Shown here: piece by piece, positions 1-63,490 of the stretch | Layout of the letters: each line of letters starts with the position of its first letter | How positions within the stretch are numbered: the first letter of the stretch is position 1 | Position numbers and translations under genes: made by a program | Notes under the pieces: model-generated | What the model saw: the letters and a program-made list of their open reading frames with translations, nothing else | Databases searched by the model: none | What the model was told of the DNA's origin: nothing | Origin: Eopsaltria australis | Taxonomy: Eukaryota; Chordata; Aves; Passeriformes; Petroicidae | Direction of reading: 5' to 3' | DNA length: 64,000 nucleotides | Assembly (NCBI GenBank): GCA_034509425.1 | Contig: JAVTVJ010000047.1 | Span: forward strand, 930,001-994,000

Positions 1-1
1 T

Positions 2-52733
<52,732 letters not shown>

Positions 52734-53317
52734 CTTGGAAGGACCCAGCATGATTTAGAAGAAACCTATATTTTTGCACTAAGTGTTTCAACATTTCAAA
52801 TTGGTATTTCACAATTAAAATTTATATCAGGAGCCATATACATGTTAGTATTTGGTGGATGGTTTGGGATTTTTTTCAATAACCTGTTACTGAGAAACAT
52901 TTTTTGTTCTGCTTAGGTTCATCCTACAGTCTAAACCACCAAGCAGTGCTTCGATATTCCTTGTGACCCACGAGGACTTTGCTTGGGCAGACTGGATGTG
53001 TTGTATTCTTAAAACATGAGATTTATCACTGTTGTGTATCTGCTAAAATGCTGGACTCCTGTATCTGGTGGTAAGATGACTGTGTAGAATGGATGATCCA
53101 GAAACCAGGTCTCATGATATAACCAGCTAAAATACATTTCCAAAAGGGGGTTATACCTTAATTCCACAGTGAAAGGAAAGAAAACCAGAAAACCTCATGT
53201 GTAATGAATCAAGGGTTCTTGGGGTTGGGGTTTTGTAAGCTTAGTTAAATGGACACTTCTGTATATAGATGTAGACTTCAGGCCAAGTATAATATGGCTG
53301 CTTTTTTTTCTGTTGTA

Positions 53318-53323
53318 AATAAA
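53318..53323 (+). promoter_or_regulatory. Polyadenylation signal candidate for ATM
   Basis: First canonical AATAAA after the ATM stop, 585 bases downstream, inside TTGTAAATAAAATTATG. Position fits a short avian 3' UTR isoform. Confidence 0.4.
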
Positions 53324-53671
53324 ATTATGCTGTTACTTTATTTTTATAGTACTCTAATAGTACAAAACAAAAAATACTTTGCTTTTGTTGCTCAGACTTC
53401 CTTGACAAAATATATTGACTATACACTGAAACCTAGCATATTGGAAACACCTGTAAAGCAGTTACTCTATCTGCAGTAAACACTGAAGTTATATTCTGAG
53501 CACAAAAATCTCGTTCTGAGTGCATGTGGTTTTACAGAAGACATTGCTCCTTCTTAAAAATAAGAAAGTGGATAGTCAGTGAATATGGATAATCAGAGAA
53601 TCCATTCAAGTAATGGTCTAGCTGGCATAGTTAATAAATCTTCCCAAATCATCTTTATATTTAAAAATATA

Positions 53672-53677
53672 AATAAA
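53672..53677 (+). promoter_or_regulatory. Second polyadenylation signal candidate for ATM
   Basis: AATAAA followed by a GT-rich stretch (ggttggta), a plausible downstream element. Another AATAAA at 53633 lies just before it. Confidence 0.35.
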
Positions 53678-53679
53678 GG

Positions 53680-55426
53680 TTGGTATACCCTTACATTATC
53701 TTAGTTTACATTTCATGCATTTTTACAGCAGTAGAAATTAAGAACTCCTGTTCCAATCAGCATTTCACAGGTTTTTGTTTATACAGTGTTTCCACAAGTT
53801 TTATGCTGAGCCTTTATTTTATAAGATACTGTCTATGTGGCAAAATGAGTCTTTTGTACTATGTTTTCATGAAGCTGACAGAAATTTCTGTTGATCCTTG
53901 GAATCCTGGCTTTTTCTGTGGGGAGGAAATACTGTCCAGTGGTACAGTGATCTGTTTTCTGAAAATGAAACTTAACTGACAGAGGATGCACTCTTTATGT
54001 GAAATTTAAAGTACCCCTAGGAAAGGAAGAAAAGTCCTATCAAGAAGCATCAGGTAGGAAAGGACTAAACAAAGTCTGTAAAACATTTTTCTTCACCACA
54101 GACTGCCCTGGGGTGATCTATGATGTTATTGTATTCCATACCTATGTGTGGCTAAAAATGTTTACTGTCTCTTACTAACCATTGTAGTATTTTTGTGCAG
54201 TAAAGAGAGAGCAGATCCTGCTTTTATGTGGTTTTTTTTTTCATCTAGATACAGATACTTTAGATTCTCATGAAAGTTGTTAACACTTCCATACAAAACC
54301 CAGCTTTGCCTCCATATAAGCTTTCCCCAAACTACCTCTGTCTGTGGTAGAGAGTCCTTGAGATTTCCCATAGAGATAGATTCTGATTTCTAGAAGACCA
54401 AATGTTTAGTTGTAGGTGTTTCTCAAGCCACTGCAGAGAAAATGATGGCTTTGGAAACTCTATCCAAAAGTTCTTCATACAGAGTTAAGGCTATATAAAA
54501 TAAACAACTAATAAGGCAGTTGTGCTGCTCATGACTCACCTGGAATTTCCAGGTACCTTGCAGTCATTGTACCCCTGAGCTTACCTTTGCCTGGACCTTA
54601 CTGTTGGATTTGGGCCCGTCAAGCCAAAGGAAAACCTGAAATTACATAGCTGTATAGTAGCTGAAGCTTGTGGTGTGCACATTCCTCAGCATAACCTTTA
54701 CAACCCACTGTCCTGTTCTTTAAGAGAGTTTAACTTCTTACCAGCAAGGTCACACATCGTAAATTTTATCAACACAGTCATTGTTAGAAAGAGAGTTACA
54801 CTTTGTCCTCAAGTCTCCCTTAGACATGCCATGAAGTTCTGAATAACAATCAAGATGTTTTGCTCAGATGAGTACTGCCCATGGACAGCTCCCAGAACAA
54901 GTGCTTTCATGGAGGAGAGACTCTTGGAGTGTCCTGAGCTGTGTTCAGGCAGCTGGCACGTCAGGACTACACCAGTACTCCTCTGTTAAGATTTTCATTC
55001 CACCAAGTTTGCCAAGATACCTGAAATAGCTCACACATTATGTAAGTCTTTAATTTGAAAGTAACATCACCTTACTCAAAAATTAAGTCAGTTACTCTAA
55101 TCAGACATAAAAAAAGGAAGCAATGTCTAACCAACTCTCACTCTGCTTATCTTCACATTGGTTTGCATTTCCTTTTTCTACCAGACTCTCAGACTGCACC
55201 CACAGACCAATATACATAAACCCTGTTGAGCCAAATCCCCTGCAGTGCTATTCACTGTCCTTTTTGCACCGTGTGTCTGGAATGAACTCTGACAAACTAA
55301 AGCTGAGAAAAAGCCAAGTGGTGCTGCCTGAAGCAGAGCCCATACAGTAGGTGATGACTGAGCAGTGTGGAGCATTGGGGGTCCAGCTTGCTTGGCCCAT
55401 AGCCCTTGGTCTCCCTAACCCCTTTC
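53680..55426. other. Intergenic or 3' UTR sequence between convergent genes
   Basis: Holds a plus-strand and a minus-strand ORF of under 100 codons each, none with support. On the minus strand an ATTAAA hexamer (plus 55049-55054) and an AATAAA (plus about 53813-53818) could end the unrecognised gene, the latter within 150 bases of the last ATM signal. Confidence 0.6.
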
Positions 55427-55531
55427 TTATCTAGCAGTAAAGGCAAAGACTTCAGTTAAGCAAAGTCCAAGGTGAGTTCCATGGTTCCTCAGGGCTGATG
55501 CTTCAGACAGACCCTGTGGTTTGGCTTCATC
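55427..55531 (-). CDS. Terminal coding exon of the unrecognised minus-strand gene
   Basis: Acceptor caatattgtttttag is strong. In phase 0 it reads DEAKPQGLSEASALRNHGTH and ends FAFTAR before TAA at 55427-55429. Phase 0 is what the exon at 56110-56230 delivers. Confidence 0.5.
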   Translation of the reverse strand, partial: DEAKPQGLSEASALRNHGTHLGLCLTEVFAFTAR

Positions 55532-58500
55532 CTAAAAACAATATTGACAGTGGCAAAACATCCCCTCACAACATCCTCTCCTGAGGAACTTGTGTGTCAT
55601 CAGCTGCCACAATTAAAGCAAACAGCCTTGGACAGAGAGAGAAAACAATCACAGTTTAGAGGGGATTACTTTACAGGCAAAAGGTATTTAGGTGAATGTT
55701 ACTGAAACAGGTTAATGATCAAAAATCCTAGTAATAAGAGCTAAAAATACAGGATCATTTTGTAAATATTTTTTGGCTTTCAGTATAAAGTTTGAGCATT
55801 AATTCAGCAATCTACTGTGCAGAAGCCTTGGGCTGTGCTCTGAAGAAATGCATTCTGAAAAACTAAATTATTGTGAATGCATTTTGAGCAGAAAATTGAC
55901 ACTGGTGTTTATAAACAGCAGAATCCACTATAAAGCAGCTGACATTTGGTTTTTCAGTAGGGCAGTGCTTGTTTAGTCAACTTCTACTGCTGAGATTACA
56001 ACTTCACATCACAATAAAGAGGGAGAATATAGACAAATACTAGCAAAATGACCACTTAGGATTTTTATCCATTGGAAAAAGGTCTTTCTCAGATAAAAAG
56101 TGAACTTACTGGAGTTACATCTGGTCCTGATATTAAATCAGTTTCTCTTTCTTGAAAGGGACTAAAAGCCTCTGTTCCACTGAAGTTACAGTGTGGATAT
56201 GGATCACGTTGTGACTTAATTAACTGAAGTCTAAACAAAAGAGTGGAAATGCAAGTAAAGATATAATTTACATCTTTAAAATTACACTATATCTATACCT
56301 GCTACAAATCCTTGTAATTCTAACTTAAAACTTTATAAAAAGCCCAAATAAAATTAAAGACACTTCTATCTGTGCTACAGAAATGGAGATACGAGCAAAT
56401 TTAATTTCCCTAAGATGGCACATCTACCAAAGTAGTTTCCGTAATTATGAGACATATCTGGTATCAGTGCTGCGGTCTGGGTCTTCTATTTTTACTTAAT
56501 AATTTCTACTTCATTTTGTTCCATTGTTTAAAATACAAAATTATTTCTCACAAAATAAGTTTGTTGGCTGATTTTTTTTTTCCAGACAGCAGTGTGAATC
56601 CTAAATTACATCAAACAATTTCAAACATCTCAGTGTAAAGGAGAGGAGAATCTGGTTCTTTATATGATTTTGTTTTGGTTTTTAGACTTGCCTCACTACC
56701 TTAATCAGTTGATTATGTTAACACACCTATGCATTGCATAATGTGTAAGTAGCTCATACACACTAAAAGCCCCTTGGCTATGTCAAAGCACAGAAACTGA
56801 TGCCCTATCAGCACACAGATGTCCTACCAGTGTAATTAAAACCAGTTTCAAATCAATTTATTTAGGTCTGCGAAAACCACTGTGGGTGCAAACCTCCATG
56901 TGACACACATCTCATTATAATTATCTCTTATCTGTTCACCTTAATTCTGCCATTTACACACAAGGTCTCGTAAAGCACTGACAATACACGAGGTATTGTG
57001 TTAAGGCAGACATTATGTACAGAAAGATAAACACAGACCTTTGAGCCTCTGCTTCTCCCCAGGATATGCAACGATTACTTAAAGCAAAAGTGTCCTGTCA
57101 TCATTCAGTTCCAAATTACCAGTTTTACTTTATGTAAAGCATGGAAGTCAGCTTGTGGGCTCCCTGTTTCTCACTCTCCTTCTCAACCACTTTCCTTCTC
57201 ACTCCTACACTATTTTTTGAATCTTTGTTCTAATGGTTATAAAATACCTTATTTAAAAAAATTTCAAAAGCCCTTACTGAATGTGGCTCTCAGCCTGCCC
57301 CTCCCCTACTTCACTCATTGTTTTCTGGTTTCATTACACTATCTGCATTACAGTTGTAGTTGAGGGGTCTTTTTATAGCTTGTTGCTGTGAGAGAACTAC
57401 TCATCTCTTAATTATAGGCCTGCTTGAAGCTTTTAAAGTTAAATAATGCTTCAAGGAACTGCATGCCTATAAAAACATTTTAAGAAACTAATATGGTAGT
57501 ATTAAAAATATTTTTACATTTCTATCCTATTGCATTTTCCAGTTACTCTTTATTAGAAATACCAGTATCTCATTATGGAAGTGATCCAATTGACTATACA
57601 CCAAGGAGTTTAATGGATTTCTTAACTGGAGGAGGAGGCTGTTACAACACGTTCTCTATATAAAATAAGTAATTTACTTTTATTGCTGGCTGTCACAATG
57701 CATTTAACATATCCAATTGATTAATAACTCATTATTTTGATATTGGTCTTCCAAGTCTCTCTATGAGGTAACTAGAATTTACTGAAAATGCTTTATCATC
57801 CATTAAGAAGAAATTTAGGGCTTCCTTGTTGCAGAGTTGCTCAATTTTTTATGACCTGAAAGTGATTTATCCTTGTGGATTAATACAAACCAGCTGTTTT
57901 TCTTGAAAGATTCGTGATACCACTCCCATGTATTGATGTGTGGCCTTTGTCAGTTTTGTTTTGTACAAGAAGACACTATTTCCTAATACTGAAAGTGTTA
58001 AATAGAAAGGAAGTGCTGCAAAAGAACACATTTGAAGCCACTGATGAGATTGGTTCTCTTCAGAAAGTGGTCAGAACCAAAATAAACTTAATTCTAGAAT
58101 AATTAACTGCATATGCAGTGGTGTTACTATCTTGCTTAACAAAACCCTATGCCAACAATAAAACCAGTTAAATCATTAGAGCAATTCAAAAGTATAGATG
58201 TGTCTAAGACTTCATTTGCCTTGTGTATGATTGAATTGAGGTATATTAATGACATTTTGTGCATAAGGCAAAGTTAAATAAGGAGGAAGAGGGGGAGGTT
58301 TGAGACAGAAACCAAATAATTATAGAAGAAAAGCAGAAACTTAGTAAGAATGCCAGACATCCAGGCAATAAAGCAGCTTCCTTCCAGCAATTTCAGGTGA
58401 GGTAGCCATAATACTTAGTTAAATACCTCAAAAGCATTAGACATTTACACAGGACTATGATTCTTCAAGTTATTTTTACATCAAAAATCAAGAGACAAGC

Positions 58501-61500
58501 GTTTTATGTCTAAATGAAAGCAGACACATGTACTAAGATACTTTAAGCAAAAGAATATTTAAGCATTTCATACCATTTTTCAAGTGTCCCTGTAGCACCC
58601 AAGTTAGAAGCCTTCACATCATAGGCTCACTCTGTAGCTACCAGAGCAATTTTACAACAGGTAAGATATTAATTACCCTGCAGAGATCCCAGTTTCTTCC
58701 TGCTGACTACAGAAGAACCTTGAACAGCTCCTGCTCCTTGCTGATGTATCTCTGCTAAGGGACCAAAGACAGGTGGAATAAATCTGGCCACCAAAAGTCT
58801 GCTATAAGAATCAGGTGCAGCTGAAACCAACAGAAAAACTAAGATTGAGCTGGAAAAAAAAGCTGTGGTTTAGTAAGAGCAGACCCCTCTAAGTCAATAA
58901 CACTGACAAGTGGTTAGCACTGAAGAGATTGTGGATTTAGGAATCTAGTTTTATCCACTTGGATTTGCTTTGCTAAACACATTTAGTGAATGCAAATATT
59001 CTCAATGCTTTTGTGCAGTGGCAATTTTGTGCATCCAGAATGAATACCACAGAGAATACCCCATATGGTAAAATGATGCTTACAGTACCTAGCCTGATTT
59101 TGATGACATTATCTGCTGCAACACCTAGCAACTCTGTCTGCAAGTGAAAAGATAATGATCTGTAGTGCTTGCACCCTACAGAGAAATTAGGTCAGAAAGT
59201 ATATTACTGTGAATATTCCATTTCAATTACTTGGCAGTACTTGGCAGTACAGCCTCTTGATCAGCTTTAGGCCCTTTAGTAGAGAAACTAGAAAACTTGC
59301 AAAATGCAGTGAGATTTCAAGCAGGCAGACAAAGCTGCTTAAAGAATACACCACCTACAGCCTCCCAAGAATAAGCAAAGGAAGCCAACTTGGCCTATAA
59401 ATATTTTTATAATTATCAAGCAGCTTTCAAGTGGCTTGTAATAAATGAATTCCAGTCCATCATAATTAATTCTCCAAGACAGCTGCCTTCTGTGTGCCTA
59501 GTTTCTTCTGTTCTTCCTTCCCTTTAGTTTTGTTTGTCTTTTACTTTGATGTTCAGCTTCATTTTCCCTTGGATCACAGTTTCAGTTGCTTTCAGCCTCA
59601 CAGCGTCCGTAACTGTGGGACCCAGGAAAGACTGGGGGCAACCAAGAATAACTGTCTGATTTAAATTACTGTAATGAGCCTTGTTTTACAGCCCTGTGCC
59701 ACAACTATAAAGCAGTGAGAAAGCCAGCACTAGAACCCAAGCAGCCACCAGTAGAATGTATCTTACTTTGCATTGAACTCCCTAATTCATACAGCCCTCA
59801 TCTCCTGAGGGTAAATGCTCTTCACCAGAAGAGGAAGATCTGTTCCTCTACAACCTGCAAGTTCTTTGTTGTAAAGGAATATGTTGGCATTCTGTAGAGA
59901 AGTGCAAATATACAAGAAAAAGTCTTTGTAACTTAGAGTTGTGGAAAAAAGCTGTGAACAGATTTTCCTGTTCCAACCTTAGAGAATTTAAGAACTTGAA
60001 ATGGTCTAATAAATCATAGTCATGTAAGAGAAACTGAATACATTTTTAGAAGAAATTGTTTATTTTTATATTAGAATAATCTAATAGTTAAGTTAAGGAA
60101 AAGCTTTTAGAGAGAAGTATGTATCATTATAAAATACAGTCCCACATTCACTACCTAGAAAGTAGAGCATCTAGATCCCCAAATTTATTTTTCCTGAAAC
60201 TAATCACTGGGTGAAACTCAACTCTTTTTCTCCAGCTTAGAATTTACAGAGATACTCTGAAAAATAATGTTCTAGTCCTACCCAACTCTCTTATCCATAT
60301 CCTTTCTTGAATTCTTTTCTAGCCATAAGTAACTACTTATGACACTTGAGGAGTACTTTTCCTCCTCCTTTTCAAGTAATAAGAGAGGATATATTTATGA
60401 TTGATGAATTAGAGTTCTCTACTGGACAAGCAAGCATGTAGGACAGGTCCTCACTTCTGGAAGTGACCTCCGTAAGTACATGACCCTGAATTAAAAACAA
60501 AGCCAAGCACAGAAGGAAAAAAACAGGAATAACAAAAGGCAAAGCAGGGGAGAGCAGGTTTGTGAGTGGCCTTTCACAAGAGCTGGTCCAGAAAACAAAT
60601 TTGGGTATCATGAGAGAGCAGAAAGGAGATGAGAGGTGAACCTGAGGCTGAACAGGATACCAGTGAAAGTCTGGAATAGTTCAGTGATCATCCTTGATGC
60701 TGGGGTACACATGATTTTGGGCTCTCCTCAGGGTGTCCTGTGCAGGGCCAGGAGCTGGACTCGATGATCCTTGTGGGTCCCTTCCAACTGGCAGCTTTTA
60801 CAGAGATCACAGAAAGCCATCCCTGAACAATGAAACTACCACCATTTTAGATTTCTGAGTCCAAGTATCTTTCCACAGAGCTTGTCTCCCCCTCAGCCTG
60901 GCACTCAGGTATAAGCTGCAGCATAAGCTGAAACTCATGTCACAACACGACCAATTCGCTTCCCACTGGCTTGGAATGAGCAGAGAAATCAGCCCTTTTC
61001 TTTGAGGATCAAGCCAGGAGGAGGGGGTGACTCACAGGGAGCTGGCACTCCCACAGCAAGCCCTGTCTGCTCCAGGCCCAGGGTGTCTGGTGGCTGCCAG
61101 GGAGTGACTCTCAGTCATTTTTTATAAGATTTTGTATTTTTTTAGTATGATACTTCTATTACTGAATAGTTCTAGAGTTTAAATTAGAGTTGCATCAAGA
61201 ACATTCAGGAAGAAGAGCATTGGTGAGTATCTTCCCTGTCAGAATATCCAACCACTTAAAGAATATTAGAAGAAGAAGGAAATAATACCTACTGCCAACA
61301 AAGTAGATGTTGTCACTGATTTCAATGACAGTTGCAGACATGCAATTGAATCTCCCAATGGATGTGCATGTCCATTTGTATTTTTATGTAACGTCCATCA
61401 GTTTGGTAAGTAAGCCAAACCTCTGTTTCTTAAATCAGAGATTACCAGATAAGCAAATAAATACCTTTATTTCTGCATAGTCTGTGACCAGTTAAATAAA

Positions 61501-63490
61501 GTAGCAGCATATGTACTACTTCAACTTCCATTGTCAAGAATGTGAAGACCTGAGAACTGACTATCATAGTCACACTTTTGATCAAGCCCCAGGTAACGGG
61601 AATTTTTAAATGTATCAGAGAAAGAAGAAACTATTTCATTTTAATTTATTAATCATTCTTATCATGTAACATATTATCCTGTATTATTTACTTTATCACA
61701 GGGGAAAAAAATACCTTAAACCAAACTCTAATTTTTTTTTATTTGAAAATAAACCTCTTATATATGGTTAGTGCTGTTAGATCAGCTAGATGCATAAAAT
61801 CAGACAAATAAAAGAGGAGAATGCCTGTACCGATTAAGATGGGAGATACTACTCCACAAAACCTTTTGTCTTTTATATAACAAAGAGTTTCAAAATCCTT
61901 GATTGAAGAAGAGGACATAAAGCACAAAAGAAAACACACCCTAGATTTGCTGATGATATTGCAATTTGATTTCAAAGACAAAGACCTTGAAACAGTGATC
62001 AAAAAGCTGTGAAAGTAATACAAAGTCTGTTTGAAAGCAGGCCCAACTATACTCACAAGATCGCTTTTGAAACTACTCAGGCCAGTTTTAAGAGCCAGTT
62101 CTTGCCAGAGGCCTTCATCCTCATCAGTACTCCAAATTAAAATTTATTACAGAAAGCAATTACACGTAATTTAACATTAAATTAAAATGCAAAGCTAAAT
62201 CCAGACAAGTATTAGTCTGACAATATAGGGAGAATACAAATGTAGGTGCAATATTATTCAAATAGGCAGCTGTAACTATAAATACCTGACATTGTTCCAC
62301 AGAAGAACAGAGAAGACCCTGTAATAAGCATTGGTTTAACTGCAAATGCAGGGGCTGGTGTCCCTGCCCTGAGTGGATGCTTGATCATGGGGAAGTGCCA
62401 GGAGAGCTGTCAAGGCTCTCAGACCTGGAGATGCCAGCCAAGGGAATTCCTGCTGGCTCCATGATGGGAGCAAGTGCTCCTGTGAAGTCAAAACACTAAT
62501 TTTGTAACTCATGACTTGTTTCCTTTGCTTCCTCTCTTTCCCAAAGGGAAATCTGTCTCAGCAATCAATGAACTGCTGATTCTTCATGAATTGATGATAT
62601 TTCTCAAGAAGGGGAAGAGGAGAAATTTTATTGGTTTAGATTCAATCCAATATACAATATTTTTGTGTGAAAAGAGAGTCTTAGCTTAGTTTTATTTTGC
62701 CTTCTTTTCAGGCAACCACATTTAAGTCTTTGAGCACTATCTGAATATATTTATTTAATCAGAAAATATTTATTTCCCATGCAATTGATGAGTAGGGAAA
62801 ATTTTAACCATTTATTAACTTGGGATAATGTAGCACAGTGATCCACTTCAAGAAGTAATATGGTTAATTAACACAGTTTTGCAGTAAAAGCCAAACCATT
62901 TTAAGTGAAAGGCCCCAAAAAATGTCTGCATTTTTTCTTACTTATTAAATTGGGTTACTTAAGTAACCAGTGTCATAACATATTCTCTCTTTTTCTATAG
63001 AATTAAGGATTTCTCAGGAAGAGACCATTTACTCTCAGAAACAAGTAGGAGACTATAATCTGATATGATGCAATTCTCAAGGGCCAATTTAATGAGTACA
63101 GTGGGTGTTAATGTTGCCTCTGTTGCCCTGAAAATGACACAGTTTAGCATCCACACTCATTGGGCTCTTCATATCTGGGCAGAGGTTGTTTAAATTGTAC
63201 TTGATGGAGTAACCATAATAAATAAATCTAACTGACAAGGAATAAAATTTCATCTCCGTAGCTTTGCCAGTTATGCATATAATCTCTTATTTGCTTTAGT
63301 TTTTAGCTAGTCTTGACAAATGATGGAATGGTTCAAGGGAATTGATTTAGGGGATAAATTGTTAAACCATCAAGTTCTTAGAAATAGGGAACTGCTTAGT
63401 TATATTTAGATGTCCTAATTTTTCATTTGTCTATGAACAGTAGGTGCTTCTCAATTTTTTCACTGGATCCGGTAACTTCCAAGACCTTAT
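55427..63490 (-). CDS. Unrecognised multi-exon gene, 3' portion, convergent with ATM
   Basis: A series of short open segments on the minus strand, each bounded by AG upstream and GT downstream. Chain (5' to 3' on the minus strand): 63464-63490, 63201-63231, 63033-63127, 62286-62318, 62057-62112, 60423-60485, 59545-59631, 59089-59137, 58677-58820, then a gap, then 56110-56230 and the stop exon 55427-55531. Phases agree through the first nine and again between the last two, but 58677-58820 to 56110-56230 does not fit, so at least one exon is missing from my model. The product shows no signal peptide, membrane span or motif I can name. Mammals have C11orf65/MFI in this position and orientation, but the pieces do not resemble what I remember of it. 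The 5' part lies beyond the window. Could be a real gene lost or unrecognised in mammals, or partly chance. Confidence 0.5.
56110..56230 (-). CDS. Penultimate exon of the unrecognised minus-strand gene
   Basis: 121 bases between actcttttgtttag and a near-consensus donor CCA|gtaagt. Open in only one frame: LQLIKSQRDPYPHCNFSG, then FQERETDLISGPDVTP. The other two frames stop within 17 bases. Best-supported exon of the set. Confidence 0.6.
58677..58820 (-). CDS. Exon of the unrecognised minus-strand gene
   Basis: 144 bases between ctgttggtttcag and GCAGG|gtaatt. Reads APDSYSRLLVARFIPPVFGP and later KKLGSLQ. If the donor were not used, the frame would stop after two more codons (TAA at 58669-58671), so an alternative 3' end here is possible. 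Confidence 0.55.
59089..59137 (-). CDS. Exon of the unrecognised minus-strand gene
   Basis: 49 bases between cttttcacttgcag and CTAG|gtactg. Reads TELLGVAADNVIKIRL plus one base, which joins the next exon in frame. A stronger donor (gtaagc) five bases downstream would break that frame. Confidence 0.52.
59545..59631 (-). CDS. Exon of the unrecognised minus-strand gene
   Basis: 87 bases, phase 0 to 0, after ttggttgcccccag. Reads SFLGPTVTDAVRLKATETVI then QGKMKLNIK. The donor AAA|gtaaaa is weak; reading on would stop six codons later. Confidence 0.52.
60423..60485 (-). CDS. Exon of the unrecognised minus-strand gene
   Basis: 63 bases, phase 0 to 0, after a good tract ending ttttaattcag. Reads GHVLTEVTSRSEDLSYMLAC. 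Donor CCA|gtagag is weak. Confidence 0.42.
60650..60812 (+). mobile_element. CR1 LINE 3' end fragment
   Basis: Reads ggagctggactcgatgatcc and ttgtgggtcccttccaactg, a clean CR1 tail in plus orientation. It lies in the long intron of the minus-strand gene between 60485 and 62057. Confidence 0.88.
62057..62112 (-). CDS. Exon of the unrecognised minus-strand gene
   Basis: Strong donor CTT|gtgagt. Reads LWQELALKTGLSSFKSDL, and the frame is open further upstream (STDEDEG). The acceptor is uncertain: gatgaag at 62113-62114 fits the phase of the exon before it but lacks a pyrimidine tract. Confidence 0.45.
62286..62318 (-). CDS. Short exon of the unrecognised minus-strand gene
   Basis: 33 bases between atgcttattacag and TCAG|gtattt. 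Reads SSLFFCGTMS in the phase set by the neighbours. Confidence 0.42.
63033..63127 (-). CDS. Exon of the unrecognised minus-strand gene
   Basis: 95 bases between actgtgtcattttcag and GAGA|gtaaat, both good. Reads ATEATLTPTVLIKLALENCI then ISDYSLLLVSE; one other frame stops early and the third within the exon. Confidence 0.55.
63201..63231 (-). CDS. Micro-exon of the unrecognised minus-strand gene
   Basis: 31 bases between tttattccttgtcag and ATCAA|gtacaa. Reads RFIYYGYSI with a split K codon that joins the next exon in frame. Small size makes chance more likely. Confidence 0.38.
63464..63490 (-). CDS. Tentative exon of the unrecognised minus-strand gene
   Basis: Reads KVLEVTGS before CCA|gtgaaa, in phase with the next exon. 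The frame stays open upstream to an ATG near 63594, so the exon could be longer than the 27 bases marked, or could be a first exon. Confidence 0.3.

Larger units (their letters stand above)
52734..53677 (+). other. ATM: ATM 3' UTR, candidate extent
   Basis: Non-coding sequence after the ATM stop with three AATAAA hexamers at 53318-53323, 53633-53638 and 53672-53677. I cannot tell which is used, and the human 3' UTR is several kb, so the true end may be further right. No conserved element is recognised. Confidence 0.55.

Noticed and set aside
55123..55375. Overlapping ORFs on both strands just downstream of the unknown gene's stop.
   Set aside because: They overlap each other and lie in its probable 3' UTR; no splice support.
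56940..56977. Minus-strand 38-base segment (LYETLCVNGRIK) with decent splice sites.
   Set aside because: Phase matches the upstream exon but not the downstream one; kept only as a candidate filler.
58606..58640. Minus-strand segment YDVKASNLGATGTLEK in phase with the exon at 58677.
   Set aside because: It would need an intron of about 51 bases and would produce a stop on joining the next exon.
61286..61400. Minus-strand segment reading ISDNIYFVGS before a gtatta donor, tempting as another exon of the unknown gene.
   Set aside because: No AG acceptor exists within its open frame, and its phase does not fit the neighbours; likely chance.
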